Position numbers and translations under genes: made by a program. This document shows, piece by piece, positions 47,902 to 56,038 of a DNA stretch of 64,000 bases. Origin of the DNA: Azospirillum brasilense (lineage in GTDB: Bacteria; Pseudomonadota; Alphaproteobacteria; Azospirillales; Azospirillaceae); contig NZ_QOKV01000008.1 in the NCBI RefSeq assembly GCF_008365405.1, forward strand, positions 62,001 to 126,000. Direction: 5' to 3'. The notes under the pieces are model-generated. The model was not told where the DNA came from. It saw nothing but the letters and a program-made list of their open reading frames with translations, and made no database searches. Every line of letters begins with the position of its first letter. The stretch's first letter is position 1.

Positions 47902-47988
47902 CGCACGGTTGGGGCCGGGGCAGGCCGGAGCAGGAGATGACCGTCAGCATGGCCCCCGCACCGGAAAAATCCAAGCGTCCTGATTGGT

Positions 47989-49146
47989 TTAGCGGCTGTT
48001 GCCTTGGCGGTAGGCCACCGCGTCCAACAGCAGCCGGGCGGTGGCGGCGGCACCGTCCAAGCGCAGCGGGATGGCCGGCGGCGGGGGCAGGGCGAGCGCC
48101 TTGGCAACGCCCGCGGCCAGGGTGTCCGGTGTCAGGGTGGCTTCGTCGACCACGGCCAGCCGGCCCCGCTCCTCCAGCAGACGAGCGCGGGTGGCCTGCT
48201 CAGTCTCGCTGCCCACAGCGAAGGGGACGACGACCGCTCGGCAGCCGGCCTGGAGCACATCGAGCACGGTGTTGTAACCGGCCTGGCTGATCGACAGGCG
48301 GCAGCGGCGGAGCAGGGCGGGGAAGTCGGGCCGCGCCCGCTCCACGATGGTGCCCGGCGGGGCAGCGGCGGCGAGCCCGCGGACATCCGCCTCCGGCACG
48401 TCCGGCCCGGCCAGCAGGCGCCATGGTGCGTCAAGTCCGGGGAGAGTTGACGCACGCACCGCCAGCGCCGCCCGCAGCAGCGGCAGGCCGACCGCCCCGC
48501 CGCCCACCGACACGATCACCTCGCCGGTGCCGTCCGTCGATTCGGTGTCCCCGCCTTGCGGGGCGGCGACATAGCCGGTGTAGCGGATGCGGTCGGCGAG
48601 CCGCGCGGCGGCGGGGAAGGTCGCCGCGAAGGGGATCAGCGCCGGGTCGCCATGGACCAGCACATGGTCGACCAGCCGTTCCACGGTCGAAACGGTTTCC
48701 TCCAGCCGTTCCGGCTTGGCCTTGGCCACCAGGATGTCGCGCACCGAGCAGGCGGTGACCGCCCCGCCGGCCTTGGCGGCCTCCAGCAGCGGCAGAAGCT
48801 CGAACCGGAAGGCGCGGCGCCCGAAGGGGAAGGATTCGACCAGAAGCGCGTCGGGCCGCACCCGCTCATGGACCTCCAGAACCGCCGCGCGGCGCCGGGC
48901 GCGCCAGTCATCGTCGATGGGCCGGTCGTGCCCGTCCAGCAGGGTCTTGAAGCTGCCGTCGGCGGCGCGGGCGGGGGGAAGCTGGACGATCTCCGCCGCC
49001 GTGCCGTAATCAATCCCCGGCACCGGATGCCCGCCGCGCAGCACCGTGACGGCGACGCCGGCCTCGGCCAGCCCGCGGGTGATCAGCGCGGCGCGCCGGT
49101 CGTGGCCGATGCCCAGCAGATGCTGGACATGGAAAAGAACACGCAT
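47989..49146 (-). CDS. GT28/MurG-like glycosyltransferase
   Basis: A 385-aa GT-B fold transferase. It begins MRVLFHVQHLLGIGHDRRAALI, the glycine-rich acceptor loop of the MurG/UGT class, and the C-terminal domain has VIVSVGGGAVGLPLLRAAL and the donor motif CRLSISQAGYNTVLDVLQAGCRAVVVPF. The gene at 52470 encodes a related protein (both have a GIGH/GLGH loop and QAGYNT/GGYNT motif). It lies 6 bp downstream of the cNMP-binding gene in the same run. The sugar and acceptor are unknown. Confidence 0.88.
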   Translation of the reverse strand: MRVLFHVQHLLGIGHDRRAALITRGLAEAGVAVTVLRGGHPVPGIDYGTAAEIVQLPPARAADGSFKTLLDGHDRPIDDDWRARRRAAVLEVHERVRPDALLVESFPFGRRAFRFELLPLLEAAKAGGAVTACSVRDILVAKAKPERLEETVSTVERLVDHVLVHGDPALIPFAATFPAAARLADRIRYTGYVAAPQGGDTESTDGTGEVIVSVGGGAVGLPLLRAALAVRASTLPGLDAPWRLLAGPDVPEADVRGLAAAAPPGTIVERARPDFPALLRRCRLSISQAGYNTVLDVLQAGCRAVVVPFAVGSETEQATRARLLEERGRLAVVDEATLTPDTLAAGVAKALALPPPPAIPLRLDGAAATARLLLDAVAYRQGNSR

Positions 49147-49152
49147 GAGCTG

Positions 49153-49608
49153 TCAGACCGCCTGGGCGGCCAAGACCTCGCGCAGGCGCATGGTCGTCAA
49201 TTCAAGCCGGTGGGCCAGGGAGCGCATGATCTCCAGCCCCATTTGCGGGAAGTCGGCGATCATCTGAAGGAAGTGGTCCTTCGGCACGCACAGCGCTTCC
49301 AGATCGGTCCTGGCGCGGACGGTGGCGGTGCGCGGCACGTCGCACAGGATGGCGATCTCGCCGACGATCTCGTTGGACCCCAGCGTCGCGACGGCCAGCG
49401 GCCCGCCGGGGCCGGTCACGATCACCTCGGCCTCCCCGCGCAGCAGGATGTAGGCGCAGGTGCCCATCTCGTCCTGCTCGAACAGGATGTCGCCCGAGCG
49501 GAAGCTCAACCGCTCGCTGGTGAAGGCCAGAAGCTTGAGCTTGGCAGTGTCGATGTTGGCGAACAGGGGAATCCTGCGCAGGCAATTGACTTCTTCGGCG
49601 ATGCTCAT
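49153..49608 (-). CDS. Cyclic nucleotide-binding domain protein
   Basis: A 151-aa protein made of one cNMP-binding domain: LAFTSERLSFRSGDILFEQDE, the GEIAIL phosphate-binding cassette with Arg in PRTATVRARTDLEALCVPKD, and a C-terminal helix. No helix-turn-helix follows, so it is not a CRP-type transcription factor but a stand-alone sensor. It is located between the unusual ABC exporter (28-bp gap) and the GT28-like gene (6-bp gap). The start is the ATG at 49608; 17 codons of extra frame upstream overlap the ABC gene end. Confidence 0.92.
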   Translation of the reverse strand: MSIAEEVNCLRRIPLFANIDTAKLKLLAFTSERLSFRSGDILFEQDEMGTCAYILLRGEAEVIVTGPGGPLAVATLGSNEIVGEIAILCDVPRTATVRARTDLEALCVPKDHFLQMIADFPQMGLEIMRSLAHRLELTTMRLREVLAAQAV

Positions 49609-49636
49609 GCCGTCTGCCTCCTCAACGCCGCCGGCT

Positions 49637-52276
49637 TTATTCGGCGGACACCAATTCATGCAACAACGTTCCGGGCCTGTTCAACTCGTCGAAGCGCCCA
49701 TGTTCGGCGATTCGCCCGTCCTTCATCACAATGACTCGCTCGAACGCCCGTGCCAAGCCGGCGCGGTGCAGAACCCACACAAGACCACATCCTTTGCGTT
49801 CCCCCATGATGGCGGAATGCACCTTGGTCTGGCTGCTGGTGTCCAGGCCGCTGGTCGCCTCGCTCAGCACCAGCAGGTCCGGCCGCTTCAGCAGGGCGCG
49901 GGCCAGCGCCGCCTTCTGGCGCTGGGCGGCGGACAGGCGCGACCCGGCGACCCCCACGGGATGGTCCAGCCCGACCTCGACGATGGTGTCGCGCAGGTGA
50001 AGCTGGTCCACCAGCTCCGCCACGATGCGGCCCACCTTGGATTGCACCTGCGCCTGCCCGTAGACCATCTTGCCGAACAGGATGTTGTCCTGGATGCTGG
50101 CCGCGGCGTTGTAGGCCTCCGGGTCGAAGAAGGCGACGGCGTGCTTCAGGTCCGCCGGCAGGTCGCTGGCGAAGAGGTGCCGCGCCTGCAGGAGCTTCTT
50201 CTCCAGGTCCGGGGTCATCAGGCCCAGACGGTGGCGGGCGCCGATCAGCTTGAAGGGCAGGGTCATCAGCCGCGTCCGCTCCTCGGGCCGCAGCGCGCCC
50301 AGCCCCTCCTTCGCGGTGCGCGCCAGGATGCCCTGATACTCCGGCAGCTCGGCGAAGCCGATGAAGGAGAAGCGCTCGAAGAACTCGTGGCCGGGCGGCA
50401 GGCCGGCGAACAGCTCGACCATGGTTTCCGCCACCTTGTGGCCGGTCTCCAGGATGGTGTCGGTCAGCCCCACCTTGTCGAGCACATGCAGCATATAGGG
50501 ATTCGAGGCCAGCGCGTCGGTCTGGAAAATCGGGCCGACCGGCGTGCCGAACAGCAGATTCTCCGCCAGCGTGGCGTTCACGGTGTAGCGGTCGGGGTCG
50601 AAGCGTTCGACCAGCCGCCCCAGGTCCGGGTTGTTCAGCATCGTGGCGCGCATGGCGTCGCGCGCCTCCAGCACGCGGGTGGCCACGTCGGGGCGCCGCT
50701 CCGGGTCGACGGTGCGGTTGAGGCCCATGCCGTACACGTCGTCCTGAAGCGAAACCATGGTCACCACGCGCAGGATGCGGGCCTTCAGATCCTCCGGCCC
50801 GTCGCAGCCGGCGGCGGCGTAGTCGATCCAGTCGGCGTCCACGTCGTCGGTGGCGTTGCCGGACAGCACCGACTCGGTCATCCGGCTCTTGCGCCGCGCC
50901 GCCGCTTCCTCACCGTCGCCGTTCTCGCGCAGCGGCCGGTGGCGCAGCCCGTAGACGAGGTTGTCGTAGAGCGAGGCCGAGAACAGGTAGGGGGTGGCAC
51001 CGACATAGGCGGCGCGCCGTCCGGTCACGCTCTCCGGCAGCTCCGCATAGTCGCGCTCGCCCAGCCGGATCTGGCCCGACGAGGGCAGCAGCACGCGGGC
51101 GGCAAGCTGCGCCAGCTCGTCCCGCCCGGAGCCGACGCCGATCAGCGCGGTGTGGCCGTCCAGCGGGATGTCGCAGGTCACCCCCTCCAGGATGGGCGAC
51201 CCGCCGTCCTCTCCGAACGCGACGTTGCGGAAGGACAGGCTGCCCTTGAACGGGACGTCCTCCTCCTCGCGCAGCAGGCGTTCGGCCAGCAGGTCGGGGA
51301 CGTGGAACTGCTCCACCACCTGCTCGTACTTGATCCGGTTGTCCTCCTTCTGCTGGTACCAGTCGAGAAGCTCCTTCCAAGGGGCGGCCAAGTCCTTGTA
51401 GGCCGCCAGAACCGCGACCAGCGCGCCGAAGGACAGCTGACCATGGATCACCAGATAACCGCCGATCGAGTAGAAGAAGAACGGGGTCAGCTGGTTTATG
51501 AAATTGTTCAGAAATTTGACGAAAAACTTTCTTTGGTAAATCTCGAAACGGATGCGGTACACGTCGCCCAGGCGGTGACTGAGATCGGCGAGATGCCAGG
51601 ATGCGGTGTTGTGGGTGTGCACCTCCTGGATGCCGGACACCGTCTCACCGATGCGGTCGGCGATCTGGCGCATGGCACGTACGCGCTGTTTGCCAAGCTG
51701 ATTGACCTTGCGCTGAAGCCGTGGGATGAGCCAGCCTTGGAACGGGTACAGCGACACCGCCGCTGCCCCCAGCACCGGGTCCTGGACGAAGATGAAGGCG
51801 ATGTAGACCAGCAGGGTGCCGCCCTGGAACACCGGGATGGCGATGGCGTCCCCGATGAAGCCGCCCAGCGGCTCCACCTCCGCCGTGATCATGGGGATGA
51901 TCTCCCCGGGCGACATCTTGCGGAAGCGGGGCAGGGGGAAGCGCAGGACGCGCACGTACAGCTCGTACCGCAGCCGGCGCAGCATCCGCTCGCCCAGGCG
52001 GCCCTTGTAGGTGTTGATGACGTACTTGAACGCGCCGTTGACCAGCACCAAAGTCAGGAACAGTCCGCATAGGACGAACAGGTAACTCACCTGATCGAGA
52101 TGGAAGCCGAGGAAGGATTCAGGCAGCTTCTTCCCGGCGATCGCCTCGTTGACGATCCGCTTCGGTAGGTCGAGCGAGGCGTAGAGGAACGGAAAGGACG
52201 CCAGGGTCATCAGGGTCAGCACGATCTGCTGACGGACGCTGTGCCGAAGGATGAATCGGAAAATGCTGGATTCCAT
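49637..52276 (-). CDS. ABC exporter with degenerate ATPase and repeated helical subdomain
   Basis: An 879-aa protein. Residues 1-330 form an exporter membrane domain (helices near 20-35, 65-85, 145-165, 255-275, 280-295). The NBD begins near 345, but motifs are eroded: Walker A is GVGSGRDEL (380-388, Lys to Arg), the Q-loop is YVGATPYLF, the signature is LSAAQ (781-785), and Walker B is LLVLSEATSGLD (Asp to Ser805, Glu806 kept); the H-loop His837 is kept. Between Q-loop and signature lie about 290 extra residues with recurring blocks SLYDNLVYG (435), ATLAENLLFG (568) and ASIQDNILFG (727), the last two preceded by FDPDRY and FDPEAY. It heads the leftward run with the cNMP-binding protein. Confidence 0.93.
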   Translation of the reverse strand: MESSIFRFILRHSVRQQIVLTLMTLASFPFLYASLDLPKRIVNEAIAGKKLPESFLGFHLDQVSYLFVLCGLFLTLVLVNGAFKYVINTYKGRLGERMLRRLRYELYVRVLRFPLPRFRKMSPGEIIPMITAEVEPLGGFIGDAIAIPVFQGGTLLVYIAFIFVQDPVLGAAAVSLYPFQGWLIPRLQRKVNQLGKQRVRAMRQIADRIGETVSGIQEVHTHNTASWHLADLSHRLGDVYRIRFEIYQRKFFVKFLNNFINQLTPFFFYSIGGYLVIHGQLSFGALVAVLAAYKDLAAPWKELLDWYQQKEDNRIKYEQVVEQFHVPDLLAERLLREEEDVPFKGSLSFRNVAFGEDGGSPILEGVTCDIPLDGHTALIGVGSGRDELAQLAARVLLPSSGQIRLGERDYAELPESVTGRRAAYVGATPYLFSASLYDNLVYGLRHRPLRENGDGEEAAARRKSRMTESVLSGNATDDVDADWIDYAAAGCDGPEDLKARILRVVTMVSLQDDVYGMGLNRTVDPERRPDVATRVLEARDAMRATMLNNPDLGRLVERFDPDRYTVNATLAENLLFGTPVGPIFQTDALASNPYMLHVLDKVGLTDTILETGHKVAETMVELFAGLPPGHEFFERFSFIGFAELPEYQGILARTAKEGLGALRPEERTRLMTLPFKLIGARHRLGLMTPDLEKKLLQARHLFASDLPADLKHAVAFFDPEAYNAAASIQDNILFGKMVYGQAQVQSKVGRIVAELVDQLHLRDTIVEVGLDHPVGVAGSRLSAAQRQKAALARALLKRPDLLVLSEATSGLDTSSQTKVHSAIMGERKGCGLVWVLHRAGLARAFERVIVMKDGRIAEHGRFDELNRPGTLLHELVSAE

Positions 52277-52469
52277 AGCGCCATTCTACGCAAGGGGACG
52301 CCGGTGCCGGGAGCAGGCAGAAACCTTACCCCCTCTGCCGTCTGGCCGCTGGGACTATGGTTCGCCTGCACGCGGTCTGCCGCCGGCGTGACGGCGGCAT
52401 GACGCACACCCGTTCATCGGCCAAGCCGCGGCCGGACACAAGAGGCCAATCGGGAGAGGTAGGAACTCC

Positions 52470-53714
52470 ATGAGCGAACGTCCGACCTCGGGCCGCGTGC
52501 TCATCTACAGCCATGACACGTTCGGCCTCGGCCATCTGCGCCGCTGCCGGGCCATCGCCCATGCGCTGGTGGAACGCTACAGCAACCTGTCCGTGCTGAT
52601 CCTGTCCGGCTCGCCCATCGTCGGCAGCTTCGACTTCCGCACGCGGGTGGACTTCGTGCGCATCCCCGGCGTCATCAAGCTGCGCAACGGGGAATACACG
52701 GCGCTGAACCTGCATCTGGACATCGACGAGATCCTGTCCATGCGGGCCTCGCTGATCCGCCACACGGCGGAGATCTACCAGCCCGACCTGTTCATCGTGG
52801 ACAAGGAACCGCTCGGCCTGCGCGGCGAGGTGCGGGAGACGCTGGAGCTTCTGAAGGGCCGCGGCGTGCCGTTGGTGCTGGGGCTGCGCGACGTGATGGA
52901 CGAGCCGGCCCTGCTCGCCCCGGAGTGGGAGCGCAAGAAGGTCCTGCCGGCGCTGGAGAACCTGTACGACGAGATCTGGGCCTACGGCCTGCCGCAGATC
53001 TGCGACCCGCTGGAGGGGATCGAGGTCCCGCAGTCGGTGCGCGACAAGATGGTCTACACCGGCTATCTGCACCGCACCGTGCCCCCGGCGGTCCCGCACG
53101 GTCCCGGCCTGCCGGACGAACCCTACATCCTGGTCACTCCCGGCGGCGGCGGCGACGGCGAAGCGCTGGTCGACTGGGTGCTGCGCGCCTACGAGAGCGA
53201 TCCCGGCATCCCCTACCGCGCCGTTCTGGTGTTCGGCCCCTTCATGCAGCCGGACCTCCAGGCCGAGTTCCTGGCCCGGGCGGAAGCCCTGCCCAACGTC
53301 GAGGCCACCGCCTTCGAGGCGCGGATCGAGCGGCTGATGCAGGGGGCGGTGGGGGTGGTCGCCATGGGCGGCTACAACACCTTCTGCGAGATCCTGTCCT
53401 TCGACAAGAAGGCGCTGATCGTCCCGCGCGAGGTGCCGCGGCGCGAGCAGACCATCCGCGCCGCCCGCGCGCAGGAGCTGGGTCTGGTCTCCGTCCTGAT
53501 GGACGACGGGGTGCGCGACGCCGCGGCGATGGCGGCGGCGCTGCGCCGGCTGCCCTGGCAGGCGCCGCCCTCCTCGGTGGTGGTGCCGGGCCTGCTCGGC
53601 GGGCTGGAGAGCGTCAACCGCCTGTCGGCCCGCTACCTGCCGGATTCGGCCTCGGCCCCGTCGCCGTTCCCTTGCGCGCCCGAACGTCAGATGGCCGCCG
53701 GGGACGCCGCGTGA
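52470..53714 (+). CDS. Predicted glycosyltransferase (COG4671/GT28-like)
   Basis: A 414-aa GT-B enzyme. It begins VLIYSHDTFGLGHLRRCRAIAHAL, has FIVDKEPLGLRGEVRETLELL in the N-terminal half and ILVTPGGGGDGEALVDWVL plus GVVAMGGYNTFCEILSFDKKALIVPRE in the donor-binding half. It diverges from the ABC exporter with a 193-bp shared control region. Its stop overlaps the GTG start of the next transferase, so the genes are coupled. Relatedness to the gene at 47989 suggests ancestral duplication. Confidence 0.9.
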   Translation: MSERPTSGRVLIYSHDTFGLGHLRRCRAIAHALVERYSNLSVLILSGSPIVGSFDFRTRVDFVRIPGVIKLRNGEYTALNLHLDIDEILSMRASLIRHTAEIYQPDLFIVDKEPLGLRGEVRETLELLKGRGVPLVLGLRDVMDEPALLAPEWERKKVLPALENLYDEIWAYGLPQICDPLEGIEVPQSVRDKMVYTGYLHRTVPPAVPHGPGLPDEPYILVTPGGGGDGEALVDWVLRAYESDPGIPYRAVLVFGPFMQPDLQAEFLARAEALPNVEATAFEARIERLMQGAVGVVAMGGYNTFCEILSFDKKALIVPREVPRREQTIRAARAQELGLVSVLMDDGVRDAAAMAAALRRLPWQAPPSSVVVPGLLGGLESVNRLSARYLPDSASAPSPFPCAPERQMAAGDAA

Positions 53715-54985
53715 CCGTTGCCGTCATCGTGAAGGGCTGGCCCCGCCTGTCGGAAACCTTCATCGCGCAGGAGATTCTGGGGCTGGAGCGGCGGGGGTTG
53801 CGTCAACGGATCGTCAGCCTGCGTCAACCGACCGACAAGGCGGTGCACGAGCTGAACCGCCGCGTCACCGCCCCGGTGACCTATCTGCCCGAATATCTGC
53901 ACGACGCGCCCGCCCGCGTGCTGCGCGCGCTGGCCGCGGCGCGGCGGCGCCCCGGCTGGCCGGCGGCGCGGGCCGCCTGGCTGGCCGACCTGCGGCGCGA
54001 CCCCAGCCGCAACCGCGTGCGCCGCTTCGGCCAAGCCTGTGTGCTGGCGGCGGAACTGCCGGCGGACGTCACCTGGCTGCACACCCATTTCCTGCACACC
54101 CCGGCCAGCGTGGCGCGCTACGCGGCCCTGCTGACCGGCCTGCCCTGGAGCTTTTCCGCCCACGCCAAGGACATCTGGACCTCGCCGGACTGGGACCTGC
54201 GGGACAAGCTGGCCGAGGCGCGCTGGGGCGTCACCTGCACCGCGCTCGGCCTCGCCCGCCTGCGCGCCCTGGCCCCGGAGCCGGAGCGGGTGGACCTGCT
54301 CTACCACGGTCTGGACTTCAGCCGCTTCCCCGCCCCGCCGGACGCGCGCCCGGCGCGCGACGGGTCCGACCCCGCCGACCCGGTGCGGCTGCTGTCGGTC
54401 GGTCGGGCGGTGGAGAAGAAGGGCTTCGACCTGCTGCTCGACGCGCTGGCCCGCCTGCCCGCCGGGCTGCACTGGCGCTGGACCCACATCGGCGGCGGCG
54501 ACCGGCTGTCCGCGCTGAAGGCGCAGGCGGCGGCGCTGGGTCTGGAGGGGCGGATCGACTGGCAGGGGGCGAAGGCCCAGGACGCGGTGATCGCCCAGTA
54601 CCGCCGCGCCGACCTGTTCGTCCTGCCCTGCCGCACCGCGCGCGACGGCGACCGCGACGGCCTGCCCAACGTGCTGATGGAGGCGCAGAGCCAGGGGTTG
54701 GCCTGCCTGTCCACCCGTGCCGCCGCGGTGGCCGAACTGATCGAGGATGGCGTTACCGGCACGCTGGTGGACCCCGAGGATCCCGCCGCGCTGGCCGGCG
54801 CGCTCGAGTCGCTGCTCCGCGATCCGGCCCGCCGCGCGGCGCTGGGGGCGGCGGGTGCCGCGCGGGTGCGGCGGGACTTCGGCAGCGACTTGGGCATCGA
54901 CCGGCTGCATGACCGTTTCACAACCGGAAATGGACAGTCGTCCTTTATGCCATTTGGGGGATGCTGTGCGTTGCACGGCGGCTGA
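53711..54985 (+). CDS. GT4 family glycosyltransferase
   Basis: A 424-aa GT4-type retaining transferase. It begins VAVIVKGWPRLSETFIAQEILGLERRG, typical of colanic/exopolysaccharide WcaL-like enzymes, with LHTHFLHTPASVARYAALLTG and SFSAHAKDIWTSPDWDL in the acceptor half. The donor half has LLSVGRAVEKKGFDLLLDAL and the E-x7-E region DGLPNVLMEAQSQGLACLSTR. The GTG start overlaps the previous stop. The extreme C-terminal about 18 residues (GNGQSSFMPFGGCCALHGG) look like read-out beyond the normal end. Confidence 0.92.
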   Translation: MTVAVIVKGWPRLSETFIAQEILGLERRGLRQRIVSLRQPTDKAVHELNRRVTAPVTYLPEYLHDAPARVLRALAAARRRPGWPAARAAWLADLRRDPSRNRVRRFGQACVLAAELPADVTWLHTHFLHTPASVARYAALLTGLPWSFSAHAKDIWTSPDWDLRDKLAEARWGVTCTALGLARLRALAPEPERVDLLYHGLDFSRFPAPPDARPARDGSDPADPVRLLSVGRAVEKKGFDLLLDALARLPAGLHWRWTHIGGGDRLSALKAQAAALGLEGRIDWQGAKAQDAVIAQYRRADLFVLPCRTARDGDRDGLPNVLMEAQSQGLACLSTRAAAVAELIEDGVTGTLVDPEDPAALAGALESLLRDPARRAALGAAGAARVRRDFGSDLGIDRLHDRFTTGNGQSSFMPFGGCCALHGG

Positions 54986-55026
54986 CAACGGGATAGAGTG
55001 CGGCTTTGCTCCACCTTTGCGACGTC

Positions 55027-56007
55027 ATGTCGAGTCTAGCCGCCTTTCCCGAACCGGAAATCCTTTCCTTCATCGACTTCGACGACGACAGCGACGCCGT
55101 GGCGACCAGCCACGAGCTGTCGCTGACGCGCAGCAAGCTGGGCGACATGCTCGACCTGCTGCCCGCCGGGCTGCTGATCCATCAGGAAATGGGCATCGTC
55201 TTCGCCAACCAGGAGGCGGCGCGCATCCTCGGCCAAAGCGGCGACGCCCTGGTCGGGCGCCATTTCCTGGACTTCGTCGAGGAATCGGGCATCGACGACC
55301 AGCGGGATGCCTTCCTGCGCTGCCTGCGCGAGCGGGAGCTGGTGCGGTCCCAGGACGGGGTGATGATGTCCGCCGACGGTCAGCGCACCTGTGTCCAAGT
55401 CAGCATGTCGCCTCTGCCCTGGGACGGCCTGCCGGTCATCTACGTGCTGATCAACGACGTGACGGCGCTGAAGGAGTCGGAGGAGCGGCTGCGCCGGCTT
55501 TCCATCACCGACTCGCTGACCGGCGTGTCCAACCGCCGCCACTTCGTCGAGGCGGCGGAGCAGGAGCTGGCCCGCGCCCGCCGCCACGGCCGGCCGGTCA
55601 CGCTGCTGATGCTCGACCTCGACCATTTCAAGAGCATCAACGACACCCACGGCCACGCTGTGGGAGACGAGGCGCTGCGGACCTTCACCGCCGCCTGCCG
55701 CGCCCTGCTGCGCGAGAACGACCTGTTGGGCCGCACCGGCGGCGAGGAGTTTGCCATCCTGCTGCCGGAAACCGACATCGCCGGGGCGCGCATGGTGGCG
55801 GAGCGCATCCGCCGCCGCACGGCAGAACTGAAGGTATCATCGGGAGTCGAGACGGTGCGCTTCACCGTGTCGATCGGCGTGGCCTGCTGCGCCGCCGGGA
55901 CGCGCGACGTGGACGCCATGCTGTCCAGCGCGGACGAGGCGCTGTACCGCGCCAAGGCCGCCGGACGGAACCGGGTCGTCTGCGCGCGGGAACCGACCCC
56001 GTTCTGA
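55027..56007 (+). CDS. PAS–GGDEF diguanylate cyclase
   Basis: A 326-aa cytosolic sensor enzyme. A PAS domain (about 40-150: DLLPAGLLIHQEMGIVFANQEAARIL) is joined to a GGDEF domain (about 155-320). The active-site motif is GGEEF at 238-242 and the inhibitory I-site RxxD is present at 229-232 (REND), so it is predicted to be an active, product-inhibited c-di-GMP synthase. No transmembrane segment is seen. It lies between two glycosyltransferase genes on the same strand, which implies local control of glycan synthesis by c-di-GMP. A TTG at 55006 is an alternative start. Confidence 0.94.
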   Translation: MSSLAAFPEPEILSFIDFDDDSDAVATSHELSLTRSKLGDMLDLLPAGLLIHQEMGIVFANQEAARILGQSGDALVGRHFLDFVEESGIDDQRDAFLRCLRERELVRSQDGVMMSADGQRTCVQVSMSPLPWDGLPVIYVLINDVTALKESEERLRRLSITDSLTGVSNRRHFVEAAEQELARARRHGRPVTLLMLDLDHFKSINDTHGHAVGDEALRTFTAACRALLRENDLLGRTGGEEFAILLPETDIAGARMVAERIRRRTAELKVSSGVETVRFTVSIGVACCAAGTRDVDAMLSSADEALYRAKAAGRNRVVCAREPTPF

Positions 56008-56038
56008 GCGTCCTTTTCTTCACGACACCGGGGCCGCG

